Shown: positions 8,037 through 14,858 of the stretch, in pieces
How the letters are laid out: each line of letters begins with the position of its first letter
How positions within the stretch are numbered: the first letter of the stretch is position 1
Source: Desulfovibrionaceae bacterium
GTDB lineage: Bacteria; Desulfobacterota; Desulfovibrionia; Desulfovibrionales; Desulfovibrionaceae
Direction: 5' to 3'
Length of the DNA stretch: 64,000 nucleotides
Assembly (NCBI GenBank): GCA_019421865.1
Contig: JAHZEL010000023.1
Coordinates: forward strand, 1 to 64,000
The notes under the pieces: model-generated
What the model was told of the DNA's origin: nothing
The model's database searches: none
What the model saw: only the letters and a program-made list of their open reading frames with translations
Made by a program: the position numbers and the translations under genes

Positions 8037-8872
8037 TATTTCTGTCCTTTCTTCAGCCCCATGCGGGCAGACTGGAGAGCCACCTTGCGGGCTTCTTCGT
8101 GAATGGTTTTCTTTTCCTCGCCTTCCCGCCACCACCATCGTGCCTTGTGCAGAATGAGATCCACGTCGCCCGCGGCGGCGAGGGAGAGCAGATTGCGGTA
8201 CTGGCGGGTCATGGCCTGACTGTGGGGATTGGCCTCGAACAGCCAGGTGAACAGTTCCCCGTCTTCCATGAGCTGCTTTTCCGAAGAGTTCATGCGCCGC
8301 AGAAAGGATGGGGTTATGTACGGCAAAAGCGCGGGATCTTCCGCCGTCATGGCGAAATACACCGCGCTCGTGATGAAATTCATGCCCTGTATCTTGGCTT
8401 CCGCGATGTCGTGTTCTTCGGCCGTGGCGCGGAAAGTCACGCAGCCGAAGCCCTGAAACAGGCCTTCCACGAATCGCACGTCCTCTTCCGAGGCTCTTTT
8501 GCCCGGCACTATGGTCACGCGCAGTTCCAGATCCTGCGCCGGAACCGGCCCGAAGAGCGGATGCGTTCCCACCACGGGGCCGTCCCACAGGCTTTCCATG
8601 TGCTGCATGGGCAGTTCCTTCACCGAGGTGATGTCGGCAAGCACGGCGTCCGGTTCCATGAAGGGGCGCAGCATGTTCACCGTATCGGCAATGGCCGTGG
8701 CCGGTATGCACAAAAGCACCATGCGCGCGCCGCGGCAGGCCTCCTTCACGGCCTCTTCATCAAAGGGAATGTCGATGCCGGCAGGGCAGATTCCGGGTTC
8801 GGCGCCGAAGCGCTTCATGAGCATGGCACCCATGCGGCCGCGGCAGCCGACGATGACGATGCGCTCGCTCAT
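8036..8872 (-). CDS. tyrA: Prephenate dehydrogenase
   Basis: 278-residue enzyme oxidising prephenate to 4-hydroxyphenylpyruvate for tyrosine synthesis. An N-terminal nucleotide-binding fold (IVIVGCRGRMGAML) resembles the dehydrogenase half of the E. coli T-protein. The GTHPLFGPV motif carries the catalytic-region His, and a helical C-terminal dimerisation domain follows. There is no chorismate mutase domain, which lies in PheA. The ATG at 8872 forms an ATGA overlap with the aroA stop; a GTG five codons upstream is possible but would overlap aroA further. NAD or NADP preference cannot be read. Confidence 0.88.
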   Translation of the reverse strand: MSERIVIVGCRGRMGAMLMKRFGAEPGICPAGIDIPFDEEAVKEACRGARMVLLCIPATAIADTVNMLRPFMEPDAVLADITSVKELPMQHMESLWDGPVVGTHPLFGPVPAQDLELRVTIVPGKRASEEDVRFVEGLFQGFGCVTFRATAEEHDIAEAKIQGMNFITSAVYFAMTAEDPALLPYITPSFLRRMNSSEKQLMEDGELFTWLFEANPHSQAMTRQYRNLLSLAAAGDVDLILHKARWWWREGEEKKTIHEEARKVALQSARMGLKKGQK

Positions 8873-10188
8873 ACAAGGGCGCTCCACACGTTCCAGAAGT
8901 CGGGGAAGGACTTGCGCACCACGGCGGGATCATCCACGCACACGCGCTGTCCGCGGGCAAGGCCGAGCAAGGATGCGGACATGGCCATGCGGTGATCATT
9001 CCAGGTGGGGAAGACCGTGCCTTCGGGGACGACGGGAACCTGCGGGAACAGGCCGTGAATCGTGAGAGCGTCCGCGCCTTCTTCGGTGGACACGCCGATG
9101 AGGCCGAGGATGGCGGCACAGGCGGAGAGCCGGTCGCACTCCTTGATGCGCAGATGGGCGATGTTGGTGATGTGCGTATCGCCCGAGGCGAAGGCCGCAA
9201 GCATGGCCACGGTGGGCACAAGATCGGGGCAGTCGCCCATGTCCACGGTGATGCCGTGAAGGGGCGAGGGGCTGACGAGAATGCCGTCGTTTCGGATGTC
9301 GACGGAAGCGCCCATGGTTCTGAGAATGTCCAGAATGGCACGGTCGCCCTGCAGGGAATCGGCGCGAAGCCCCGTGACGAGCACGGGCTCACGTCCCACG
9401 GCGCCGGCCGCGAGCAGATAGGAGGCTCCGGACCAGTCGCCCTCCACATGATACTCGCCGCACCGGTAGCTGCCGGGCTGCACGGTGATGCGAAGATGTC
9501 CGGGCCGGGCTTCGGTCACGCTCCGCCACGGCACGCGTTTCCAGAGATCGTTTTCCTTCTCTTCCACGCTGAAGTCGATGCCGAAGTCTTCCAGCACCTG
9601 CAGGGTCAGGCCCACATAGGGCCAGGAAACCGCCTTGCGTCCCGTAAGAGAAATGCGGGTGGGCTGAAGGGCGAGCGGAGAGGCAAGCAGCAGACCGGAG
9701 AGATACTGACTGGACTCGTCGATGCTCATGTCCACGTCGCCGCCGGGCAGGCCGTCGGTGTCGATCACAAGCGGCGGATAGCCTTCCTTTTCTTCAAAGA
9801 GGATGCGGACGCCGAGGGACTGCAGGGCTTTTGTGAGCGCGCCTATGGGGCGCTCGTGCATTCTCTGCACGCCGTGGATGCGGAAGGAGCCGTGCCCGGC
9901 GGCAAGAATGGCGGTAAGCAGACGGCAGGTCGTGCCGGATTCTCCCACGGGGCAGTCGAGAGGAGTGTCTTTTCCTCCCGCGGGGCCGCTCGCCATGCCT
10001 TCCACGGACCAGCTGCCTTCGCCCAGATCCTTCAGCACGGCGCCTGCGGCGTGCAGGATGCCGCGCGTGCGTTCAAGATCGGCGCTGGAGAGCGCATGAT
10101 GCACCGTTGATGTGCTGTGCGCCAGAGCGGCCGCGATGAGCGTGCGATGAGAAACGGATTTGGAAGCGGGAGCCCGGAGCGTGATCAT
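8869..10188 (-). CDS. aroA: 5-enolpyruvylshikimate-3-phosphate synthase
   Basis: 439-residue EPSP synthase transferring the enolpyruvyl group of PEP to shikimate 3-phosphate. The two inverse alpha/beta domains are recognisable: PASKSVSHRTLIAAALA at the N-terminus (Lys and Ser/Arg ligands), GESGTTCRLL near residue 83 (the glyphosate-site region), DESSQYLSGLLLA, and KECDRL and NDHRMAM in the C-terminal half. Normal length. It starts three bases after the pheA stop and overlaps tyrA by ATGA. Confidence 0.95.
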   Translation of the reverse strand: MITLRAPASKSVSHRTLIAAALAHSTSTVHHALSSADLERTRGILHAAGAVLKDLGEGSWSVEGMASGPAGGKDTPLDCPVGESGTTCRLLTAILAAGHGSFRIHGVQRMHERPIGALTKALQSLGVRILFEEKEGYPPLVIDTDGLPGGDVDMSIDESSQYLSGLLLASPLALQPTRISLTGRKAVSWPYVGLTLQVLEDFGIDFSVEEKENDLWKRVPWRSVTEARPGHLRITVQPGSYRCGEYHVEGDWSGASYLLAAGAVGREPVLVTGLRADSLQGDRAILDILRTMGASVDIRNDGILVSPSPLHGITVDMGDCPDLVPTVAMLAAFASGDTHITNIAHLRIKECDRLSACAAILGLIGVSTEEGADALTIHGLFPQVPVVPEGTVFPTWNDHRMAMSASLLGLARGQRVCVDDPAVVRKSFPDFWNVWSALV

Positions 10189-10191
10189 GAA

Positions 10192-11331
10192 TCAGAAACC
10201 TGTGGTGTTGACGGTGGAATCAAGGCGCGGGCCTTCGGGATAGCAGCCGAGCACGCGCACGGAGGTACAGCATGCGCCGAGATCGCGGATGAGCCCCGTT
10301 CTGTCGGAAGAGGAGAGGTCGCATTCCACGTCGGCGAAGAAGATGTAGTCCCAGCAGCTGCCCTTCATGGGACGCGATTCGAGCTTGGTCATGTTCACGC
10401 CGTGGGCGGAGAACACGTTCAGAACGTCGCTGAGCGTTCCGGCCTTGTTGGGAACCGTGAAGAGCAGGGAGGACTTGAAGCGGCCCGCCTCTTCGGGATG
10501 CGATCCTCCGGACGGAGCCTCGCCCGGGCGGACGAGCACGAAGCGGGTCCAGTTGGAGGTGTCGTCCTGAATGTTGTCGGCAAGAGCGCTCATGCCGAGC
10601 TTTTCCGCCATGCTGCGGTGACCGATGGAGGCCGCGCCCTTTTCGGAGGTCGCCTTCCATGCGGCGGCCGCCGTGGACTCCACGGACACGAGCCTCGCCG
10701 CGGGCAGATGGGCGCGCAGCCAGGAGGCGCACTGCCCGAGGGGCTGGGGATGGGAGTAGACGGTGGTCACATTATCCAGCGAGGTTTCCCTGCTGAGCAG
10801 ACTGTTGGCGATGCGGGAGTAGAACTCGGCCTGTATGCTCACCTCGTGTTCGGAGAACAGGTCGAAGCTCTGGGTGATGGTGCCGTGAATGGAGTTTTCC
10901 AGGGGAATGACGCCCATGTCGAACTCTCCGAGGCTGATGCCGCGGAAGATTTCACTGAAGTCGCGGCAGGGCACGAAGGTCATGGATTCGCCCAGAAAGT
11001 CTCTGGCGGCAAAGTAGGAAAAGGTGCCTTCCGGGCCGAGATAGGCCACGGTGCACGGTTTCTGCAGGGCGCGCGAGGCGGAAAGCACGGCACGCCAGAT
11101 GGACGTGATGTGTTCCTTCCTGAGCGGCCCCGCGTTGCGTTCGGCGAGCCTTTCCAGAAGTCTGGCCTCCCGGGCCGGATCGAACACCTTGCCCGAAACC
11201 TGCTTTTTGGCTTCGCCCACGGCCACGCTGAGCTTTGCGCGCCGGTTCAGAAGCTCCAGCAGCTGGGAGTCCACATCGTCAATCTGTTCACGCAGTTCGG
11301 CAAGGCCGGGAATCTGGAAAGGCTCCGCCAT
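10192..11331 (-). CDS. pheA: Bifunctional chorismate mutase / prephenate dehydratase
   Basis: 379-residue P-protein for phenylalanine synthesis. Residues 1-90 form an AroQ-type chorismate mutase (LREQIDDVDSQLLELLNRRAKL). Residues about 95-275 form the prephenate dehydratase domain, starting VAYLGPEGTFS and containing the catalytic TRF triplet in NWTRFVLV. Residues about 285-365 form an ACT domain with the Phe-binding ESRP motif, so allosteric inhibition by Phe is expected. The gene starts three bases after aroB'. It supplies prephenate to the neighbouring TyrA. Confidence 0.95.
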   Translation of the reverse strand: MAEPFQIPGLAELREQIDDVDSQLLELLNRRAKLSVAVGEAKKQVSGKVFDPAREARLLERLAERNAGPLRKEHITSIWRAVLSASRALQKPCTVAYLGPEGTFSYFAARDFLGESMTFVPCRDFSEIFRGISLGEFDMGVIPLENSIHGTITQSFDLFSEHEVSIQAEFYSRIANSLLSRETSLDNVTTVYSHPQPLGQCASWLRAHLPAARLVSVESTAAAAWKATSEKGAASIGHRSMAEKLGMSALADNIQDDTSNWTRFVLVRPGEAPSGGSHPEEAGRFKSSLLFTVPNKAGTLSDVLNVFSAHGVNMTKLESRPMKGSCWDYIFFADVECDLSSSDRTGLIRDLGACCTSVRVLGCYPEGPRLDSTVNTTGF

Positions 11332-11334
11332 GAT

Positions 11335-12303
11335 CTATTTCTCCTGAATGTCTTCCTTGATGCGCATGCCGAAATGGCGTCCGGCCTCGTCGGTCCGGCA
11401 GAGCACCTTGTCGCCGGGCTTGAGGGTCACCACGCTCACGGGCGTGCCGTCCGGAGCGGTGAGGCGGATGGTTTCGGCATTCTGCAGGAACACCGCGCCG
11501 GTTTTGTCGCCGATTCTGGCTTCCACCAGAAGCATGGGGCGAACCTCGATCTTCACTCGGCCTGCCGTGGCAAGCGTGGTGGCGCCGGTATGGTCCACCA
11601 CCAGCATCTGCGTGCCGGAGGTCACTTCGGAAAGATAGGTCGTCACGTCTCCGGGCAGCCGGATGTAGGCATGCACCGCGCCCGCGTTCACGCGGAAGGG
11701 GCGGGAAGCCACGTATTCGTTGTGCTCGGTCTCCGCATGGACAAGGAAGGTGAAGGCGCTGGAATTGCCCACTAGCATGCCCTGGCCGCGATGCAGCATG
11801 GACATGGTGTCGATGCACACGCGGTGTCCGAGTCCGGCCGGTTCCACGCGGGTGATCACGGCCTCCTGCAGTTCCTCGTGCTCTCTGCTGATCTTGCAGC
11901 GGGCCACGATTTCCTTGAGATCGCCGATGGCTTCGGGCAGCACCACGATGCCCTGCACGCCGCGCTGCAGAATGCCGGAGGCAAGAACGGCCTCGTCGAG
12001 ACTGCCGGCTTCGGCCACCACGTTGTCGCACTGGGCAAGCAGGTTTTCCACGGGAATGACTTCCCAGCCGCGGGCCAGCGTTACTTGTCTGCCCGCCCGC
12101 AGGCTGTCGCGGATGGCTTCCTCGTCGGCCTTGGCGTTCATGGCGCAGGACGGCATGGCTTCTTCGGATATCGCGGGAATGCGGGACAGCGCGGCAACGG
12201 ATTCCACCTTGTCGGCAGGAACGATGACGCCGTCCACGCCGGATTCCAGCGCCAGCGTCACGTCGTTCTTGCTGAAGGGCACACTCTTGAAATAGATGTT
12301 CAT
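11335..12303 (-). CDS. 3-dehydroquinate synthase II (archaeal type)
   Basis: 322-residue enzyme of the alternative early shikimate route first described in methanogens. It oxidatively deaminates and cyclises 2-amino-3,7-dideoxy-D-threo-hept-6-ulosonate (ADH) to 3-dehydroquinate using NAD, replacing the bacterial AroB reaction. Recognisable blocks are IDTMSMLHRGQGMLVGNSS, AFRVNAGAVHAYIRLP-like text and EVTSGTQMLVVDHTG. It follows its partner ADH synthase by 16 bases, matching the gene pair known from Desulfovibrio vulgaris (DVU0460-0461). The pairing makes the functional call strong. Confidence 0.92.
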   Translation of the reverse strand: MNIYFKSVPFSKNDVTLALESGVDGVIVPADKVESVAALSRIPAISEEAMPSCAMNAKADEEAIRDSLRAGRQVTLARGWEVIPVENLLAQCDNVVAEAGSLDEAVLASGILQRGVQGIVVLPEAIGDLKEIVARCKISREHEELQEAVITRVEPAGLGHRVCIDTMSMLHRGQGMLVGNSSAFTFLVHAETEHNEYVASRPFRVNAGAVHAYIRLPGDVTTYLSEVTSGTQMLVVDHTGATTLATAGRVKIEVRPMLLVEARIGDKTGAVFLQNAETIRLTAPDGTPVSVVTLKPGDKVLCRTDEAGRHFGMRIKEDIQEK

Positions 12304-12319
12304 GGGAGATCCTTGCAGG

Positions 12320-13123
12320 CTATTCTTCGCCGACGATGGCCATGGCGTCGTCCACGGAGGCGTTCGAGTGCACGATGGCGTTCATGGCGCGCATGAGGTC
12401 AACGCGGCGGGGATGCTCGAACACGTTGCGGCCGATGGAAAGACCGGCGCCGCCGGCCTGCAGGGAATCGTACACCATCTGCAGGAGCTTGCGGGTGGAG
12501 TCGATGCGTTCGCCGCCGGCGATGACCACGGGAGCGCAGCAGCATTCGGTGACGCGGCGGAAGGATTCAGGGCTGCCGGTGTAGGAGACCTTCACGATGT
12601 CGGCGCCGAGTTCCGCACCCACGCGGGCGCAGTGGGCCACGATGTCAGTGGCGAAGCTGTCGCGGATGAGGCCGCCGCGGCCGTAGAGCATCATGAGCAG
12701 AGGCATGCCCCAGCGGTTGCAGTGATCGGCGATCACGCCAGCGCTGTTGAGCATTTCACGTTCGTTGGGGTCGCCGAGGTTGAGATGGATGGACACGGCG
12801 TCCGCGCCGAGGCGGATGGCTTCTTCCACGGTGCCGGTGAGCACCTTTGTGTTGCCGCTGGGGGAAAGTTCCGTGGAGGCCGTGATGTGCATGATGAGGC
12901 CGAGATCGGCGTTGGCGTCGGCACAGCCGGAGGCGCGGATGAGACCCTTGTGCATGAGCACGGCATTGGCGCCGCCTTCGTTCATGTCGTCAACGGCCTT
13001 GCGGATGTCCACCAGTCCGTCGGGGGCGCCGATGGTCATGCCGTGATCCATGGGAACGATGATGGTGCGCTTGGTGTCGGGATTGAAGATGCGGGTCAGT
13101 CTTTTCTTGGTGCCGAGTTCCAT
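12320..13123 (-). CDS. 2-amino-3,7-dideoxy-D-threo-hept-6-ulosonate synthase (ADH synthase)
   Basis: 267-residue class I aldolase-fold enzyme making ADH from a 6-deoxy-5-ketofructose phosphate and aspartate semialdehyde, the first committed step of this alternative aromatic pathway. Visible are PMDHGM (the catalytic Asp), DAVSIHLNLG, and IVKVSYTG with the Schiff-base Lys. The usual Tyr region reads MMLYGRGGLI. The ATG at 13123 has AAGGAA eight bases upstream; a longer in-frame start lies in the attenuator and is rejected. It heads the aro operon behind its own promoter, leader peptide and terminator. A paralogue lies just upstream at 13433-14230. Confidence 0.9.
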   Translation of the reverse strand: MELGTKKRLTRIFNPDTKRTIIVPMDHGMTIGAPDGLVDIRKAVDDMNEGGANAVLMHKGLIRASGCADANADLGLIMHITASTELSPSGNTKVLTGTVEEAIRLGADAVSIHLNLGDPNEREMLNSAGVIADHCNRWGMPLLMMLYGRGGLIRDSFATDIVAHCARVGAELGADIVKVSYTGSPESFRRVTECCCAPVVIAGGERIDSTRKLLQMVYDSLQAGGAGLSIGRNVFEHPRRVDLMRAMNAIVHSNASVDDAMAIVGEE

Positions 13124-13175
13124 AAGGCGTTCCTTCTTTTTGAACGTTGGGGGCTGCGTGGCGGCTTCAGCATAC

Positions 13176-13209
13176 AAAAAGGGCCGCCGGCTTGTTTCGC
13201 CTGCGGCCC
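13176..13209 (-). terminator. Attenuator terminator before the aro operon
   Basis: On the minus strand, GGGCCGCAGGC (13209-13199), a 7-base loop, GCCGGCGGCCC (13191-13181) and TTTTT form an intrinsic terminator 53 bases before the ADH synthase start. Its left arm can instead pair with CCTGTGGTC at 13254-13246, inside the end of the leader peptide gene: nine pairs, two of them G-U. That is the expected antiterminator of a ribosome-mediated attenuator. Confidence 0.85.
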
Positions 13210-13231
13210 GAAGTTTTGCAAACTCTGGTTG

Positions 13232-13333
13232 TCAGCAATCCTTCCGACCACAGGACCCGGTAAAATAAAAGTAGAAACCAAAGGTAAAGCCGTTGGTTTC
13301 AAACTGGGCGGTGGCGGAATACAGAGTATGCAT
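13232..13333 (-). CDS. Phe/Tyr-rich leader peptide of the aro operon
   Basis: 33-residue open frame between the promoter and the attenuator terminator. It has six Phe (11, 16, 18, 20, 22, 24) and three Tyr (5, 21, 23), including the uninterrupted block FYFYF at 20-24, and no Trp. Such clustering is the hallmark of attenuation leaders that stall ribosomes when charged tRNA(Phe) or tRNA(Tyr) is scarce. The stop TGA (13234-13232) lies just before the antiterminator/terminator region. An in-frame ATG at 13345 would add four residues (MVVV); neither start has a good Shine-Dalgarno sequence. The peptide itself is not expected to have another function. Confidence 0.8.
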   Translation of the reverse strand: MHTLYSATAQFETNGFTFGFYFYFTGSCGRKDC

Positions 13334-13360
13334 GACAACAACCATTGAAAGTTTAAAAAA

Positions 13361-13390
13361 TTACTAATCCCGGAGAAAGAAATCTGTCAA
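13361..13390 (-). promoter_or_regulatory. Promoter of the aro operon leader
   Basis: On the minus strand, TTGACA (13390-13385), an 18-base spacer and TAGTAA (13366-13361) place transcription start 15-25 bases before the leader peptide. The bases after the -35, GATTT, are identical to those after the -35 of the second aro leader promoter, consistent with duplication. Confidence 0.65.
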
Positions 13391-13432
13391 CAGGAAAATT
13401 CCGGAAGCGGAGAACTTTTTATCTTCTCCTGA

Positions 13433-14230
13433 TTATTTCTCTCCCATGAGTTCCAGAGCCTCGTCCACGGATGCGTTGCCGTGCACCATGGCGCGCAGCG
13501 CGTGCAGAAGTTCCACGCGGCGCGGATGCTCGAACACGTTGCGTCCCACGGAAAGGCCGGAGCCTCCGGCCTGCAGGGAGCCGTGCACCATTTCAAGGAG
13601 TTTGCGCGTGGAGTCGAGCTTGGGGCCGCCGGCAATGAGCACGGGCACGCCGCAGTCCTCCACCACGTCGGCGAAGGATTCCGGGTCGCCGGTGTAGGGC
13701 ACCTTCACGATGTCGGCGCCGAGTTCCGCACCCACGCGGGCGCAGTGGGCGATGTTGCGCGGATCGTAGCTGTCCACGTCGTGGCCGCGGGCGTACACCA
13801 TCATGAGAAGAGGCATGCCCCACAGGCTGCATTCCTTGGCGATTTTGCCCGCGTCCGACATCATCATGCTTTCATCGTCGTCGCCGAGGTTGATGTGGAT
13901 GGACACGGCGTCCGCGCCGAGACGCACGGCTTCCTCCACGTCGCCCACCAGCATTTTCTTGTTGGGGCGGCGGGAAAGGCTCGTGGAGGCCGAAATGTGC
14001 ATGATGAAGCCGAGACGCATGTGGGATTCGTAGTCGGCTTTGTGGATGAGGCCCTTGTGAAGCAGCACGGCGTCGGCCATGCCCTCGTCCATGTCGTGAA
14101 TGGCCTTGGCCATGTTCTTCAGGCCGCGGGGCGCGCCGTCGGACATGCCGTGATCCATGGGAACGATGATGGCACGGCCGGTCTGGGGATTGATGATGTG
14201 ATTGAATCTTCTGAGAGCGCCGACTTCCAT
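13433..14230 (-). CDS. ADH synthase paralogue (class I aldolase family)
   Basis: 265-residue paralogue of the ADH synthase that follows it. It keeps PMDHGMSDGAP, DAVSIHINLGDDDE, IVKVPYTGDPESF (Schiff-base Lys) and the Tyr-containing MMVYARG, closer to the archaeal consensus than the first copy. Both copies end in an almost identical segment (LQAGG-GLS-GRNVFEHPRRV). Whether it is a second ADH synthase or the partner making the deoxyketohexose phosphate substrate cannot be settled by eye. It has its own promoter, leader peptide and attenuator. Its stop is 43 bases from the promoter of the next unit, so read-through is possible. Confidence 0.82.
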   Translation of the reverse strand: MEVGALRRFNHIINPQTGRAIIVPMDHGMSDGAPRGLKNMAKAIHDMDEGMADAVLLHKGLIHKADYESHMRLGFIMHISASTSLSRRPNKKMLVGDVEEAVRLGADAVSIHINLGDDDESMMMSDAGKIAKECSLWGMPLLMMVYARGHDVDSYDPRNIAHCARVGAELGADIVKVPYTGDPESFADVVEDCGVPVLIAGGPKLDSTRKLLEMVHGSLQAGGSGLSVGRNVFEHPRRVELLHALRAMVHGNASVDEALELMGEK

Positions 14231-14264
14231 GTAAGATACCTCTTTGCAGGCTTCCGGCGTCTGT

Positions 14265-14300
14265 AAAAAAAGCCGCCGGCTTGGGGTATGCCTGCGGCTT
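14265..14300 (-). terminator. Attenuator terminator before the ADH synthase paralogue
   Basis: On the minus strand AAGCCGCAGGC (14300-14290), a 9-base loop, GCCGGCGGCTT (14280-14270) and T7 form a strong terminator, 35 bases before the gene. The core is the same as in the terminator at 13176-13209. TGCGGC at 14342-14337 in the leader gene can pair with GCCGCA of the left arm as an antiterminator. Confidence 0.85.
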
Positions 14301-14324
14301 TACATTCCTGTGTGACGGAAGAAA

Positions 14325-14423
14325 TCAGCACAGCCTGCCGCATGGCCGGTAATAATACGCATAGCACCAGCAACCGAAGCTGCTGGCGAAGGTAAAGTAA
14401 CCGGAGCGGAATGCACTGAACAT
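14325..14423 (-). CDS. Tyr/Phe-rich leader peptide of the ADH synthase paralogue
   Basis: 32-residue open frame with ten Phe/Tyr plus one Trp: Phe at 2, 5, 10, 12 and 16, Tyr at 9, 21 and 23-25, Trp at 19. The last third is Tyr-dominated (WCYAYYY), whereas the sister leader is Phe-dominated. It begins 20 or so bases after the promoter -10, with AAAGG upstream of the ATG, and ends just before the attenuator terminator. I read it as the sensor of a Tyr-biased attenuator. No other function is expected. Confidence 0.85.
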   Translation of the reverse strand: MFSAFRSGYFTFASSFGCWCYAYYYRPCGRLC

Positions 14424-14443
14424 GATTTCCAACCTTTTTCTTT

Positions 14444-14473
14444 TTCATAGCGCCGCTTCGGAAAATCTGTCAA
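14444..14473 (-). promoter_or_regulatory. Promoter of the second aro leader
   Basis: Minus strand: TTGACA (14473-14468), 18-base spacer, TATGAA (14449-14444). The predicted start is 10-15 bases before the leader peptide ATG, a very short untranslated lead as usual for attenuated operons. It fires away from the trp promoter at 14616. Confidence 0.7.
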
Positions 14474-14615
14474 GCGGGGGAAAAGTCTTTTTTCTCTCTT
14501 CCTGTCCGTTCCGTGGGGAAGGTGGGCGCCTGTCGCCGCTTTGAGACACTCGTCTTTTCGAAAAACGCGGATCGTGAGCGCTCCGGCGCCGGAAGAAAAA
14601 AGTCCGGCCTCCGGA

Positions 14616-14644
14616 TTGACAAAGAAAAGTCCCTTGCATACACA
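14616..14644 (+). promoter_or_regulatory. trp operon promoter
   Basis: Consensus TTGACA at 14616-14621, a 17-base spacer and TACACA at 14639-14644. It lies 36 bases before the trpL start. No TrpR-type operator palindrome was recognised, so attenuation may be the main control. Confidence 0.65.
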
Positions 14645-14679
14645 GAAGAAAAACAGACAATCACCTTCAGGAGTTTTTC

Positions 14680-14769
14680 ATGTCCGCAAGCCTTTTCACC
14701 AGAACCTTCGCCGGTCAGTGGTGGTGGCGTATCTTTTCTTCAGGGAGAGGATGCGGTCTTGACGCGTAG
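14680..14769 (+). CDS. trpL: trp operon leader peptide
   Basis: 29-residue leader peptide with three consecutive Trp codons (residues 14-16, TGG TGG TGG) and a TCAGGAG Shine-Dalgarno seven bases before the ATG. Stalling there when Trp-tRNA is scarce would free GGAGAGG (14744-14750) to pair with CCTCTCC (14811-14817), preventing the terminator. This is the classical trp attenuation layout. Confidence 0.93.
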   Translation: MSASLFTRTFAGQWWWRIFSSGRGCGLDA

Positions 14770-14800
14770 CTGAAGGTTTCTGTTTCTTACGGAACATACC

Positions 14801-14837
14801 AATGCCGTTCCCTCTCCGGAGGGAGCGGCATTTTTTT
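14801..14837 (+). terminator. trp attenuator terminator
   Basis: Stem AATGCCGTTCCCTC / GAGGGAGCGGCATT with a TCCG loop followed by seven T, 21 bases upstream of trpE. Its left arm overlaps the antiterminator pairing site. Confidence 0.93.
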
Positions 14838-14858
14838 ATTAACTTCACGAGGTTCAAC

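Noticed and set aside
8872..8887. GTG start five codons upstream for tyrA
   Set aside because: The ATG at 8872 makes the ATGA overlap typical of this operon; the GTG would increase overlap with aroA and adds a non-family MERPC.
13124..13175. In-frame N-terminal extension of ADH synthase to 13177
   Set aside because: It would start inside the attenuator terminator; ATG 13123 has a good AAGGAA and matches the paralogue's start.
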